Below are positions 1-7,707 of a stretch of 28,913 bases of DNA, piece after piece. The notes under the pieces are model-generated. The model ran no database searches, was not told the DNA's origin, and saw only the letters and a program-made list of their open reading frames with translations. A program made the position numbers and the translations under genes. The DNA lies in the IMG/VR virus record IMGVR_UViG_3300035196_000304, positions 1 through 28,913 of that record. One strand, written 5' to 3'. This stretch comes from a virus. Positions within the stretch are counted from its first letter, which is position 1. Each line of letters starts with the position of its first letter.

Positions 1-243
1 AACGCGGTCACGTCCACACACATCGCCAACGCGACGGTCACCCTTGGCAACCTGGGACAGAACGGCTGCACCGATGGGCAGCTTATGAAGTGGAACAACG
101 GCGCCTCTGCCTGGCAGTGCGCAGCAGATGTCGATGTCGCGGTCCAGCGATGGCAGGCATTCACCGGCCAGGAAGCAACGTGCGAGGGCATGACCTTTGA
201 CCAAGCCGCGCAAGAGCCTGGGGCGCCCGCCGGCAAAGATTGA
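1..243 (+). CDS. C-terminal fragment of a tail-fibre-like structural protein (5' end outside window)
   Basis: Frame 1 is open from the first base to a TGA at 241-243, giving 80 residues. The fragment contains a segment of the type GQLMKWNNGASAWQCAAD, a 'GQ(V/L)LKWNG.AW.' module that is common near the ends of phage tail fibre and collagen-like structural proteins. The last 15 codons overlap the start of the small terminase gene in another frame. I infer a fibre or appendage protein placed upstream of the packaging genes, as happens when a circular or permuted phage map is cut here. The true start and full domain content are unknown. Confidence 0.55.
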   Translation, partial: NAVTSTHIANATVTLGNLGQNGCTDGQLMKWNNGASAWQCAADVDVAVQRWQAFTGQEATCEGMTFDQAAQEPGAPAGKD

Positions 244-637
244 CTCAGCCGAATTGGAGAAGCTGGCCGGGCTGCAATGTACCCAGGAGGAGGCCGCCGC
301 GTGGTTCGGCGTATCCTTGGCGACGATCAAGCGCCGTCTGCGCGAGGACAAATACCGCGCCGTCTGGGAAAACGGACTCGGCAAAGGGCGGATAAGCCTG
401 CGGCGGCACCAGTTCCGGCAGGCCGAAAAGAGCCCCGCCATGGCGATCTTCCTCGGCAAGCAATACCTCGGGCAGGTCGACCGGAAGGAACTCGAGGTCG
501 GCAACCCTGGCGATTTCGAGAATCTGACCGATGGGCAACTTGACGACCAGCATACCGAACTCGACCGGGAAATTGCGGAGTTTGAAGATACAACTCCTGG
601 AGGTGAAACGGGAGAAGGTCCGAAGACGAGACACTAG
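197..637 (+). CDS. Terminase small subunit (DNA-recognition component)
   Basis: This 146-residue protein has a helix-turn-helix at about residues 28-51 (TQEEAAAWFGVSLATIKRRL), followed by a segment containing SPAMAIFLGKQYLGQVDRKE, which is typical of small terminases of alphaproteobacterial phages. The acidic C-terminus would serve oligomer or large-subunit contacts. Small terminases bind the packaging site and hand DNA to the motor. The start chosen is TTG at 197, with GAGGG eight bases upstream at 184-188; no ATG lies near it in frame. It overlaps the preceding fibre-like reading frame by 47 bases and overlaps the large terminase downstream. Family assignment rests on the motif plus position directly before the large terminase. 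Confidence 0.8.
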   Translation: MTKPRKSLGRPPAKIDSAELEKLAGLQCTQEEAAAWFGVSLATIKRRLREDKYRAVWENGLGKGRISLRRHQFRQAEKSPAMAIFLGKQYLGQVDRKELEVGNPGDFENLTDGQLDDQHTELDREIAEFEDTTPGGETGEGPKTRH

Positions 638-2120
638 GCGCCAGGACACCATAAATGCCGAGTGCGCCCAGGATCTGGTCGGCTGGGTCAACGACTGGGT
701 CTGGACCTTCGATCCCCGCGAGACCACCCAGGGCCGGGCCGCGTATTTTCCGTTCAAGCTCTGGCCGATCCAGGCCAAGTACCTGCGTTGGCTCGAGGCC
801 AGGGTCGCGGGTCGTGACGAGGCGGTGGTCGAGAAGTCCCGCGACATGGGCGTCAGCTGGCTCAATGTCGCGTTCGCGGTCCACCGGTGGCTCTACCATC
901 CGGGATTCAAGACCACCTTCGGGGCGAACAAGGAAGACAACGTCGACCATCTGGGCGACCCCGATGCGCTGTTCGAAAAGCAGCGGCTCCTGCTGAGCTA
1001 CCTGCCGACATGGATGTTGCCCACGGGGTTCTCGCGCAAGCAGCACGACAATTTCTGCCGGCTGATCAACCCGCACAACGGCAACGTGGTCAGCGGCGAG
1101 GCGGGCGACAACATGGGCCGGGGCGGCCGATCCTCGGTCTACTTCATCGACGAGGCCGCACATGTCGAGCGCGCCGAGCGGGCCGATGCCGCCACCTTGG
1201 CCTCGGCGGATTGCCGGATCTGGTGTTCGAGCGTCAACGGGATGGGGAACACCTTCGCCCGCAAGCGGTTCAGCGGCAAGATCCCGGTTTTCACGATGCA
1301 TTTCCGCGACGACCCGCGCAAAGATGCGCAGTGGGAACGCCAAATGCGCGACCGGACCGACGAGGCGATCTTCGCGGCCGAATACGACATCGACTATTCG
1401 GCCAGCGTCGAGGGCATCTGCATCCCGGCCAAATGGGTCGAGGCGGCGCGACGGATCGCCGATCTGGTGCCGATCCTGGCGGCGCCGGGCGGCTACGGCG
1501 GACTGGACGTCGGCGGCGGCAAGGCCAAGTCGGTCTTCATCGCCCGCAAGGGACCGGTGGTCCAGATGCCGGTGGCGTGGAAAGATCCAGATACGATCGA
1601 GACCGCGCATCGCGGCCTGGATGCGGCCCGCGCGGCCGGGGTCGAGGTCCTGAACTATGACTCGGTCGGCATCGGATTCGGGGTCACGGCCGCCCTGAAA
1701 CGCGCCGACACCAACGGGCTAAAGGTCGCCGGGGTCAATGTCGGGCTGCCGCCGTCCAACCGGGTATGGCCGGACGGCCGACGCAGCCACGAGAAGTTCG
1801 GCAACCTCAAGGCCGAAATCTGGCATGTGGCCCGGGAGACGTTCAAGCGGACCTATGAGCGGGTCCTGTGGGAAGAGGGCCAGGAAGGCGGGATCAGGCA
1901 TCCGATCGACGAATGCGTGAGCCTTCCCAACCATCATGATCTCGCGATGCAACTCAGCCTGGTGCGACGCTTCCGAAACGAAAAAGGCAAGATGGTGATG
2001 GAAACCAAGGCCCAGCTTGCCGCGCGTGGGATCGCGAGTCCCGATTATGCCGAAGGGTTCGTGCTGACGTACGTAGAGCCGGCCGAGCGCCGCCGCATGA
2101 TCGATCTCGTGGGCTACTGA
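531..2120 (+). CDS. Terminase large subunit (packaging ATPase/nuclease)
   Basis: The protein is 529 residues as drawn. A Walker-A-like KSRDMGVSWL lies at residues 102-111 and a Walker B FIDEA at 205-209 with the catalytic Glu at 208, as in phage packaging ATPases. The C-terminal RNase-H-like nuclease shows acidic residues in GGLDVGGG (Asp 326), NYDS (Asp 377) and SPDYAEG (Asp 505). It pumps DNA into the prohead through the portal and cuts it at headful or cos. The start is uncertain: ATG 531 overlaps the small terminase by 107 bases and has a weak ribosome site; TTG 582 and GTG 603 are in-frame alternatives and would remove only a basic, non-conserved leader. The stop shares one base with the portal start (TGATG). 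Confidence 0.93.
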   Translation: MGNLTTSIPNSTGKLRSLKIQLLEVKREKVRRRDTRRQDTINAECAQDLVGWVNDWVWTFDPRETTQGRAAYFPFKLWPIQAKYLRWLEARVAGRDEAVVEKSRDMGVSWLNVAFAVHRWLYHPGFKTTFGANKEDNVDHLGDPDALFEKQRLLLSYLPTWMLPTGFSRKQHDNFCRLINPHNGNVVSGEAGDNMGRGGRSSVYFIDEAAHVERAERADAATLASADCRIWCSSVNGMGNTFARKRFSGKIPVFTMHFRDDPRKDAQWERQMRDRTDEAIFAAEYDIDYSASVEGICIPAKWVEAARRIADLVPILAAPGGYGGLDVGGGKAKSVFIARKGPVVQMPVAWKDPDTIETAHRGLDAARAAGVEVLNYDSVGIGFGVTAALKRADTNGLKVAGVNVGLPPSNRVWPDGRRSHEKFGNLKAEIWHVARETFKRTYERVLWEEGQEGGIRHPIDECVSLPNHHDLAMQLSLVRRFRNEKGKMVMETKAQLAARGIASPDYAEGFVLTYVEPAERRRMIDLVGY

Positions 2121-3547
2121 TGCCGGTCGACACCAGACACGAGGACTACACGGCCCATGAGGGCCGGTGGCGCCGGGTTCGGGATGTGCTCGAGGGAGAG
2201 CACGCGGTCAAGCAGGCGGGCGAGAAATACCTGCCCAAACTGAAGCGCCAGAACATGGAGGATTACGCCGCCTACCAGAACCGGGCGCCGTTCTTCGACG
2301 CCAGCTCCCGCACCCTGGACGGGCTGGTCGGGGCGATCTTCCGCAAGGACCCCTCGGTCACGATGCCGCAAAGCCGCGAGGCTGTGCTTGAGAACGTCAC
2401 CCAGCGCGGGACCTCGTTCGACGCCTTCGCGAAGGAGACCACGGCGGAGGTAATTTCGCTTGGCCGGTACGGGATCCTGGTCGATGTCTCGGACACTGGT
2501 GGCGAGCCATACCTGGCCGGCTATGCGGCCGAGGCGATCCTGAACTGGCGCGTGTCGATCATCGACCGGCAGCCGGTTTTGTCGCTGGTGGTGCTGCGGG
2601 AGACCAAGTCGGAGCCCAAGTCGGACGATCCATTCGGGACGACGGAGATCGAGCAGTTCCGGGTGCTGCAGCTGGGCCGGCTGGATGGCGCCAAGGGCGC
2701 GCTGGTCTACCTGCAATCCCTGTGGGAGCGCCGGCCGAACGCCGCCGGGTCGGATGATCTGCTGCTGACGGTCAAGCCGTTCGCGCCAACCAGGCGCGGC
2801 CAGCCGCTGGACTTTGTGCCGTTCCAGTTCATCGCGCCCAGACAACTAGGCCCCGAGGTGGCCAAGAGCCCCATTGACGGGTTGGTCAATACCAATCTGG
2901 CCATCTACCGGACCAGCGTGGACCTGAAGCACGGGGCGCATTTCACCGCCCTGCCGACGCCGGTCATCGCGGGGTCGATAATCGGCGGCAGCGACGGCGA
3001 CACGACGCTGTCGATCGGCGGGCCCACGGCTTGGCAACTGGAGAAAGACGCCAAGTGGGGCATGTTGGAATACACCGGCCAGGGCCTCGGCGCGCTGCGC
3101 GATATCCGCGACGACGAAAAGAAGGACATGGCCGTGCTGGGGGCGCGCCTGCTGGAGGACCAGAAATCCGGCGTCGAGGCCGCGGCGACGATCTCGCTGC
3201 GTCACCGGGGCGAGAACAGCCTCCTGGCCAGCATCGCCGACACGACCGGCCGCGGGCTGCAGCAGGCGCTACGATGGCTGGTCGAATGGGCCGGGGCGGA
3301 ATCCTCGGACGATGTGACGGTCGAGCTCAACCGCGACTTCTTCGAAAAGGCCATGACGCCCAAGGATACCATCGAACTGGTGGCGGGCTGGCAACAGGGC
3401 GGCTTCGGTGGCGATGTGCTGTATCACAATCTGCGCGAAGGCGAGCGCCTGCCGCCCGGGATGACCAAGGAAGAGTGGATCAAGGATATCGAGGACAACG
3501 GGCCGAGCGCGGCGATGTTCGGGGGCGATGACGGACCTGCGGCCTGA
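2120..3547 (+). CDS. Portal protein, DUF4055 type
   Basis: This 475-residue protein has the N-terminal pattern of DUF4055 phage portal proteins, including AYQNRAPFFDASSRTLDGLV and GAIFRKDP near residues 50-75. These form the dodecameric ring at one capsid vertex through which DNA enters and to which the tail attaches. Its length fits the family. Translation is coupled: the start ATG shares its A with the large-terminase stop, and the stop shares a base with the next start. Position between terminase and MuF-like protein is the canonical order. No anomaly is seen. Confidence 0.88.
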   Translation: MPVDTRHEDYTAHEGRWRRVRDVLEGEHAVKQAGEKYLPKLKRQNMEDYAAYQNRAPFFDASSRTLDGLVGAIFRKDPSVTMPQSREAVLENVTQRGTSFDAFAKETTAEVISLGRYGILVDVSDTGGEPYLAGYAAEAILNWRVSIIDRQPVLSLVVLRETKSEPKSDDPFGTTEIEQFRVLQLGRLDGAKGALVYLQSLWERRPNAAGSDDLLLTVKPFAPTRRGQPLDFVPFQFIAPRQLGPEVAKSPIDGLVNTNLAIYRTSVDLKHGAHFTALPTPVIAGSIIGGSDGDTTLSIGGPTAWQLEKDAKWGMLEYTGQGLGALRDIRDDEKKDMAVLGARLLEDQKSGVEAAATISLRHRGENSLLASIADTTGRGLQQALRWLVEWAGAESSDDVTVELNRDFFEKAMTPKDTIELVAGWQQGGFGGDVLYHNLREGERLPPGMTKEEWIKDIEDNGPSAAMFGGDDGPAA

Positions 3548-4707
3548 TGGTCGACACCACCAACGAGGCCCTGTTCGACGCGGCGAACCGGCATCAGGTA
3601 TTCCTGCTGCGCTTCGGCGGATCGTCCGCCAACCGCATCGTCCGCCTGCTCGACAGGGCCGATGCCGACCTCATAAGCCGCATCAGGGATCGGGTCGACC
3701 GGCTGGGCCCGGTGGACCGGCAGGAGTTCGGATCGGGCCTGGTGACGACGCGGCGGCTACAGGCGCTGCTTGACGGCGTCCGGACCCAGAACCGCGATAT
3801 CCGCACGGCGCTCAACGACGGGCTGACGGTAGATTTGGACCAACTGGCCGAGCTAGAGGTCGATCTGACGGTCCGGCGGCTCGACGAAGCCATCGGGGTC
3901 GATCTGGGCAATCTGCGACCATCGCCCGAAATGCTCCGCGCGGCCGTCCGATCGGAGCCGTTCCGGGGCCGGCTGTTGCGGGATTGGGTCGCCGACTGGG
4001 ACCGGCGCAAGGTCAGCAACGTCCAGGCCGCGATCCGGCTCGGGCTGGTCGAGGCCGACACGACACCGCAGATCGTCCGGCGCGTCCGACAGGCGGCCGA
4101 GGTGAGCAAGCGCGGCGCCACGGCGCTGGTGCGGACATCGGTGAACCACATTGCCAACCGGGCGCGGGAGATGGTCTATCAGGCCAATGACGATCTCGTG
4201 AAGGCGCTGCGCTGGACCGCGACTTTGGATTCTGCAACGACTCTGATTTGCCAAGCCAGGGACAAACGCACCTTTCCCCTGGATACCGGCCCACGACCGC
4301 CAGCGCATATTCAGTGCCGCTCTATCATGACACCGGTGACCCGTAGTTGGGACGAACTAGCCCAGGACGGCGCGCTTAAACGCGGCCGTGGCGCGAACAA
4401 CATAGACCGGCTATTCGAGCGGCGGCTCCGCGAGCAAGGCTTCACGGCCCAGGAGATCGCAGGCATCAAGCGCGACACCAGGGCCGCGATGACCGGACAG
4501 GTGCCGGGCGACCTGTCGTATCAGGATTGGATCAGGCGGCAACCGGCCGCCTTCCAGGACGATGTGCTAGGCCCGACCAAGGGCGCGCTGTTCCGCCGCG
4601 GCGATCTGACCCTGGATCGGTTCGTCGACATGAGGTCGGGCCGCGAGTTCACGATCGACGAACTGCGGTCGAAGAACGAGGAGGCGTTCATGCAAGCGGG
4701 GGTTTGA
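3547..4707 (+). CDS. MuF-like phage head morphogenesis protein
   Basis: This 386-residue protein carries the MuF/SPP1 gp7 signature near residues 200-265: ALVRTSVNHIANRAREMVYQ, then TLDSATTLICQARDKRTF and PPAHIQCRSIMTPV. Members are minor capsid proteins present in few copies near the portal, and in some phages they are injected. The N-terminal 190 residues are mostly helical with charged repeats. The C-terminus (DELRSKNEEAFMQAGV) shows no recognised toxin domain. The gene is coupled to the portal by a one-base overlap and ends three bases before the convergent stop of a minus-strand HTH gene. Confidence 0.88.
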   Translation: MVDTTNEALFDAANRHQVFLLRFGGSSANRIVRLLDRADADLISRIRDRVDRLGPVDRQEFGSGLVTTRRLQALLDGVRTQNRDIRTALNDGLTVDLDQLAELEVDLTVRRLDEAIGVDLGNLRPSPEMLRAAVRSEPFRGRLLRDWVADWDRRKVSNVQAAIRLGLVEADTTPQIVRRVRQAAEVSKRGATALVRTSVNHIANRAREMVYQANDDLVKALRWTATLDSATTLICQARDKRTFPLDTGPRPPAHIQCRSIMTPVTRSWDELAQDGALKRGRGANNIDRLFERRLREQGFTAQEIAGIKRDTRAAMTGQVPGDLSYQDWIRRQPAAFQDDVLGPTKGALFRRGDLTLDRFVDMRSGREFTIDELRSKNEEAFMQAGV

Positions 4708-4710
4708 AGG

Positions 4711-4926
4711 TCAATCAGGCCCGCGATAGTCTCGCAGCCCCATGGACCAAGCCGCGCACGCGAGCGCCACATGGAGCGGGACCGGATAATCGAAGCCCTT
4801 GCGGGTGCGGCCGGTTTCCAGCGCGGCCACGGTATCGCGGTCCATTTCGAGCATCCGGGCGGCGGCCGATCCGGAGCGGAAATTGCCGGACCGCCAGCGG
4901 GCGAACTGTTCGTTCGTCATGCTCAT
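4711..4926 (-). CDS. Small Cro/XRE-like helix-turn-helix protein
   Basis: This 71-residue minus-strand protein resembles compact phage HTH proteins of the form 'FARWR...AARMLEMDRDTVAALETGRT...PVPLHVALACAA', with the HTH at about residues 19-40. The start ATG at 4926 overlaps the stop of the upstream minus-strand gene (ATGA), so the two are translationally coupled; ATG 4920 is an alternative. It is the last gene of a four-gene cassette reading against the late operon. I infer a DNA-binding regulator, possibly acting on the operator-like repeat at 5565-5577; the target is not proven. Confidence 0.7.
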   Translation of the reverse strand: MSMTNEQFARWRSGNFRSGSAAARMLEMDRDTVAALETGRTRKGFDYPVPLHVALACAAWSMGLRDYRGPD

Positions 4927-5105
4927 CGTTCAGTCGCCGTAGATGCGCTGTCGAGAGCTTCCACATGGAGATGAAAGCCCATTGCCTGCGCAATGTTCAG
5001 TGCTCGATCGACACAGGGCTGACACATCGATAGAGGTTCGTTCCCAGGCCAAAAGACTCGTTGGGTGGCTGGCGCTTCGCATGAATTAGTTCCGCATTCG
5101 CTCAT
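4923..5105 (-). CDS. Small cysteine-motif protein, unknown function
   Basis: This 60-residue protein has Cys residues near the N-terminus (ECGTNSCEAP) and a central CQPC, a likely small zinc-binding fold. Reading from TTG 5120 is possible, but that stretch contains the ribosome site GGAGGA, which lies seven bases before ATG 5105, so 5105 is the better start. The end overlaps the HTH gene start by four bases. The family is not recognised; mini zinc-ribbon proteins of this kind are common and uncharacterised in phages. Confidence 0.65.
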   Translation of the reverse strand: MSECGTNSCEAPATQRVFWPGNEPLSMCQPCVDRALNIAQAMGFHLHVEALDSASTATER

Positions 5106-5134
5106 CAATCGATCCTCCAAGGGGTTGACTGGGG

Positions 5135-5335
5135 TTAGGCGTTGTCGGCCATCAGATTGGATGCGTGGATGCAGAGCTTGCCGCCATCGTCGAACCGGAC
5201 CAGATACCAGTCCGGTCCCGGCATTGGCAGATTGATGGCGCGCGGCCGAGCAATCGTGGCCTTCTCTTTCCAGTCCGGCTCAAAGTACGGGCCGACAAGA
5301 CGCTTCACTCTCACGGTCTGATTTGGGCGGTACAT
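5135..5335 (-). CDS. Small SH3-like hypothetical protein
   Basis: This 66-residue protein starts at an ATG preceded by GGAGG six bases upstream, an excellent ribosome site. The sequence (QTVRVKRL..., KATIARPR, DWYLVRFDDGGKLCIHASNL) is rich in beta-strand and resembles small SH3/KOW-like barrels found in phage accessory cassettes, where a strand of the form 'WYLVRFDDG' is typical. No catalytic residues are apparent. It is the second gene of the minus-strand cassette. Function is unknown; the fold guess comes from pattern only. Confidence 0.65.
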   Translation of the reverse strand: MYRPNQTVRVKRLVGPYFEPDWKEKATIARPRAINLPMPGPDWYLVRFDDGGKLCIHASNLMADNA

Positions 5336-5367
5336 GATTGCCTCCAGGGTCGGGGTGCGGGGCTGGG

Positions 5368-5508
5368 TCAGTCCTTCGGGATCGAGACTTGAATGAGGGC
5401 GGCGCCGTCGTTGTTGACGATCCAGCAAATGAAACAATCGTCGTATTCGATGGTCTCGCGCAGTATGCGGTCGGCCTGTTCGGCGGTCAGTTCGGAAAGT
5501 AAGATCAT
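5368..5508 (-). CDS. Tiny hypothetical protein, first gene of minus-strand cassette
   Basis: This 46-residue acidic protein (MILLSELTAEQADRIL...) has AGGAGG five bases before ATG 5508, the strongest ribosome site of the cassette. It has an N-terminal helical half and a beta-rich C-terminal half with a CFIC pair. It is the promoter-proximal gene, about 42 bases downstream of the predicted transcription start. No family is recognised. Both the strong ribosome site and the operon position argue that it is real despite its size. Confidence 0.6.
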   Translation of the reverse strand: MILLSELTAEQADRILRETIEYDDCFICWIVNNDGAALIQVSIPKD

Positions 5509-5556
5509 CGGGGCCTCCTGGGCTGGGGTGAATGGGCTGCTTGGCCGTCTACATCT

Positions 5557-5586
5557 AATATATGGTGGCCCGACCACGGATTACAA
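5557..5586 (-). promoter_or_regulatory. Sigma-70-type promoter for the minus-strand cassette with operator-like repeat
   Basis: On the minus strand a TTGTAA (-35, plus positions 5581-5586) is separated by 18 bases from TATATT (-10, plus positions 5557-5562). Between the boxes lies an inverted repeat GTGG-5 nt-CCAC at 5565-5577, placed where a repressor would block RNA polymerase. The stretch is visibly AT-richer than its surroundings. The first gene starts about 42 bases downstream. The promoter call is from consensus match only. Confidence 0.5.
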
Positions 5587-5695
5587 GCCGGAAAAGCGGC
5601 TAGACCACGACTTATTCCGAATGGTGACGACTATCCTGGACGTATCGACACCGGCGCCCGTTTCGTGATCCGCCCAACTGCGCTAAGATGGCCCC

Positions 5696-5950
5696 ATCGC
5701 AGACCAAGACCACAAACGCTTTCGTGTCGTCGATGGGGACCGCACACCCAAGCCCTACCACCGTGGCCGGGGCGCCAAGCAGGTCGTGTGCCGGGTCTGC
5801 GAGGCCGACACCGGGGCCGCCGGTAGCGAGTTCATCGAGACCGTGCTGGCGCCGTTCGAAAGCGGTGGCCGGATCGCCAAGCGCCGAGCCACCAAGTCGC
5901 TGATCTGCGTCGGGTGCCTGGCACGCGGGAAGATTACGAGGATCTCCTGA
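5696..5950 (+). CDS. Zinc-ribbon-like phage protein with no canonical start codon
   Basis: A plus-strand frame closed by TGA 5948-5950 encodes CRVCEADTG (residues 32-40 counting from the ATC at 5696), a central helix-prone segment and LICVGCLARGKITRIS. The two CxxC pairs suggest a zinc ribbon. Codons from 5696 read I-A-D-Q-D-H-K-R-F, exactly as if an ATG had been replaced by ATC; an in-frame TAA lies at 5684-5686 and the first GTG is at 5786, just before the first Cys. ATG 5688 is out of frame, and one extra C in the run at 5692-5695 would join it. The stop shares a base with the next ATG, which supports a real coupled gene. The start remains unresolved. Confidence 0.6.
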   Translation: MADQDHKRFRVVDGDRTPKPYHRGRGAKQVVCRVCEADTGAAGSEFIETVLAPFESGGRIAKRRATKSLICVGCLARGKITRIS

Positions 5951-6111
5951 TGAAGAACGACGATTGGCGGAACAGATCGCCGTATCTCTGGTTCGCGTGG
6001 TATCCAGTCCCTCTAGGCGCGCTGGCGAGCGGCCGGCTTGTCTGGTTGCGCACGGTCCTTCGGGTGCCGAGTGCGCCGGACATCTATCAGCCGGCTGAAA
6101 TGGCCGATTGA
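5950..6111 (+). CDS. Small aromatic-rich hypothetical protein
   Basis: This 53-residue protein begins at an ATG sharing its A with the stop of the zinc-ribbon frame, so it is probably translated by coupling. It has an aromatic, hydrophobic centre (YLWFAWYPVPLGAL) followed by GRLVWLRTVLRV, which could be one membrane-associated segment or a compact fold. There is no recognised family. It is followed by about 105 bases without a gene before the DUF115 enzyme. Confidence 0.5.
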   Translation: MKNDDWRNRSPYLWFAWYPVPLGALASGRLVWLRTVLRVPSAPDIYQPAEMAD

Positions 6112-6217
6112 GGCGCTGGGCGCCATAGGTTCGCTGCCTCTCTCAGGAACGGCAGCCTCTCCCAAGTTCATTTCAGACTAGCGCGGCTGTCCACCCAGGC
6201 GGCCCATCGGAGCGCCC
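6112..6217 (+). other. Gene-free interval with weak hairpins
   Basis: This stretch contains GGCGC-TGG-GCGCC at 6114-6126 and a GCTGCC/GGCAGC pair at 6133-6156 with a 12-base loop. Neither is followed by a T run, so termination is doubtful. It ends with GGAGCGCCC before ATG 6218, the ribosome site of the next gene. Confidence 0.3.
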
Positions 6218-7150
6218 ATGTCCCACACGATCCGATTCCAGAACACCGAGACCAACCATCTCGGCGATTACATCCGCGCCGCCGCCGCCCGTGGCCTGCC
6301 GCTGATCGAACGCGACAGCCACACGGAGGCCCGGGGCGCCGTGGTCTGCGGCCTCGGGGGGTCGCTGCAAAAGCCCAGCGTGTTGCGCCAGGTCCGGGCC
6401 AAGGCCAAGGCCGGCTGGCGGGTCTTCGCCCTCAAGGAGGCGATCGGCTTCCTGCGAGAGAAGAACATCCCGGTCCACTACTCGGTGAACATGGACCCGA
6501 CCACGCGGGAGGTGCCCAGGACCCCGGTCCACGAGGGGGTAACGTACTGCCTCGCATCGAGTTGCCACCCGGAGCTCTATGACTCCATCATCAGCCAGGG
6601 CGGCGACGCGCGGGTCTATCACAGCGCCTGCGGGTACACGAAAATCAAGTTCGACCCAGGGTTCGTCATGGAGCTGACGGACCAGCAGAAAAGCATCGTG
6701 CTGGGGAACTTCGTCTATGCGACCGATGACGGGTGCGAGTTCTGCCCCGTGGCGGTCGGCGTGGTGGATGAGGTCGCCCACTATCGGGAGTTGTTCGGCA
6801 ACGGCGACACCATGTGCGGCGGCTTCACGGTCGGCAACCGGGCGGTCGCGCTGGCCCACTATATGGGGTTCCCGCACATCTTGGCCGCGGGGCTGGATTT
6901 CGGATGGCGCGATGGCGGGACCTATTATGCGGAGTTCTGCAAGGCGGAACCGTTGCGCGACGTGTTCATGCACGACGATGGCAAGGTCGACGGTCGCCCG
7001 TGGCACACGAGGCCGGACCTGCTGGCCAGCGCGGTCGATCTCGCGCGCAAGGCCCGCAGGGGGATGGTGACCATCATCGGCGATAGCTTGGCGGCGTCGC
7101 TGGCCAAGCGGGACGATGAATATCTGGATCGCGTGGCGGTGGTGAGTTGA
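6218..7150 (+). CDS. DUF115 / MptE-like Rossmann enzyme (possible sugar-related transferase)
   Basis: This 310-residue protein has an N-terminal nucleotide-fold motif VVCGLGGS at residues 42-49, then VHYSVNMDP, and later GFTVGNRAVALAHYMGF followed by ILAAGLDFGW. That arrangement matches DUF115 (MptE-like), a family including archaeal 6-hydroxymethylpterin diphosphokinase and bacterial motility-associated factors linked to pseudaminic/sialic acid transfer to flagellin. Phage copies usually lie near structural or sugar genes. Here it precedes scaffold and coat and shares the region with two glycosyltransferases, which favours a glycan role over pterin synthesis; that is inference. GGAG lies six bases upstream of the start. 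Confidence 0.75.
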   Translation: MSHTIRFQNTETNHLGDYIRAAAARGLPLIERDSHTEARGAVVCGLGGSLQKPSVLRQVRAKAKAGWRVFALKEAIGFLREKNIPVHYSVNMDPTTREVPRTPVHEGVTYCLASSCHPELYDSIISQGGDARVYHSACGYTKIKFDPGFVMELTDQQKSIVLGNFVYATDDGCEFCPVAVGVVDEVAHYRELFGNGDTMCGGFTVGNRAVALAHYMGFPHILAAGLDFGWRDGGTYYAEFCKAEPLRDVFMHDDGKVDGRPWHTRPDLLASAVDLARKARRGMVTIIGDSLAASLAKRDDEYLDRVAVVS

Positions 7151-7254
7151 TCGACGGTTCCAAATCCGCGTTAGTGTGATACCATGCGCCTGTCTGGCAT
7201 CACAGTGAAGCGGAGTATCGGCCGCAAGCGGATGCGTCGGAAACGGGGTGAGAG

Positions 7255-7464
7255 ATGACGGAAATACGAGTCCAGGAGTTAGAGCCGGTTCAGCCATTGA
7301 CAAAGGACGAGGTCTTCCGCATCGAGGCGCTAGGGGCTGCGGCTACATACTTGGCCACGCGATCAAGCCCGCATAGCCCGTTGGATTATGCCGAGCACTT
7401 CCGACATTGGCTGAAGACCGGCGAGGATACGCTGACTGTGCCGAACCCGTCCGGGCGGCAGTGA
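7255..7464 (+). CDS. Small hypothetical phage protein
   Basis: This 69-residue protein starts after GGGGTGAG, a good ribosome site. The middle (RIEALGAAATYL...DYAEHFRHWLKTGED) is helical and resembles short phage proteins with 'EAL..A..YL....A..F..WL..GE'. Its stop shares a base with the next ATG (TGATG). No function is known. Confidence 0.6.
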   Translation: MTEIRVQELEPVQPLTKDEVFRIEALGAAATYLATRSSPHSPLDYAEHFRHWLKTGEDTLTVPNPSGRQ

Positions 7465-7694
7465 TGGGCGAGCTTCAACCCTTGGCTCGGGGCGAGGTTC
7501 CAGCCGATGACCCAGTGTATAGCTATGGCCTGCTCGGATTTGAGCCGCAGCCTGACATCACGGCATATGAATTGGCGCGGATCATGCAGTTGCCAGCGGG
7601 GCCGGGTGCGTATTCCGGGCTATTTCTGGGCGAGATGAAGAACATCGATCCCGATCTACGGCGGCATCTAGTGGCCACGCCGTGGCCAGAATGA
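7464..7694 (+). CDS. Small hypothetical protein
   Basis: This 76-residue protein starts at the ATG overlapping the previous stop. The sequence contains ELARIMQLPAGPGAYSGLFL and ends RRHLVATPWPE. It is helical in the middle with no Cys pairs or membrane segment. The family is not recognised. The one-base overlap and lack of an own ribosome site imply translation coupled to the gene before it. Confidence 0.55.
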   Translation: MGELQPLARGEVPADDPVYSYGLLGFEPQPDITAYELARIMQLPAGPGAYSGLFLGEMKNIDPDLRRHLVATPWPE

Positions 7695-7707
7695 TTGAAG
7701 GTAATCG

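Noticed and set aside
327-1610. Minus-strand open frame of 427 codons
   Set aside because: Antisense to the large terminase, which has clear ATPase and nuclease motifs.
5587-5695. Divergent plus-strand promoter
   Set aside because: TTATTC and TATCCT are present but separated by 14 bases, and other pairs are no better.
5688-5903. Plus-strand 71-codon frame beginning at ATG 5688
   Set aside because: Its translation is low-complexity Ser/Pro/Arg, while the overlapping frame carries paired CxxC motifs and couples to the next gene.
6114-6126. GGCGC-TGG-GCGCC hairpin as a terminator
   Set aside because: Short stem and no following T tract.
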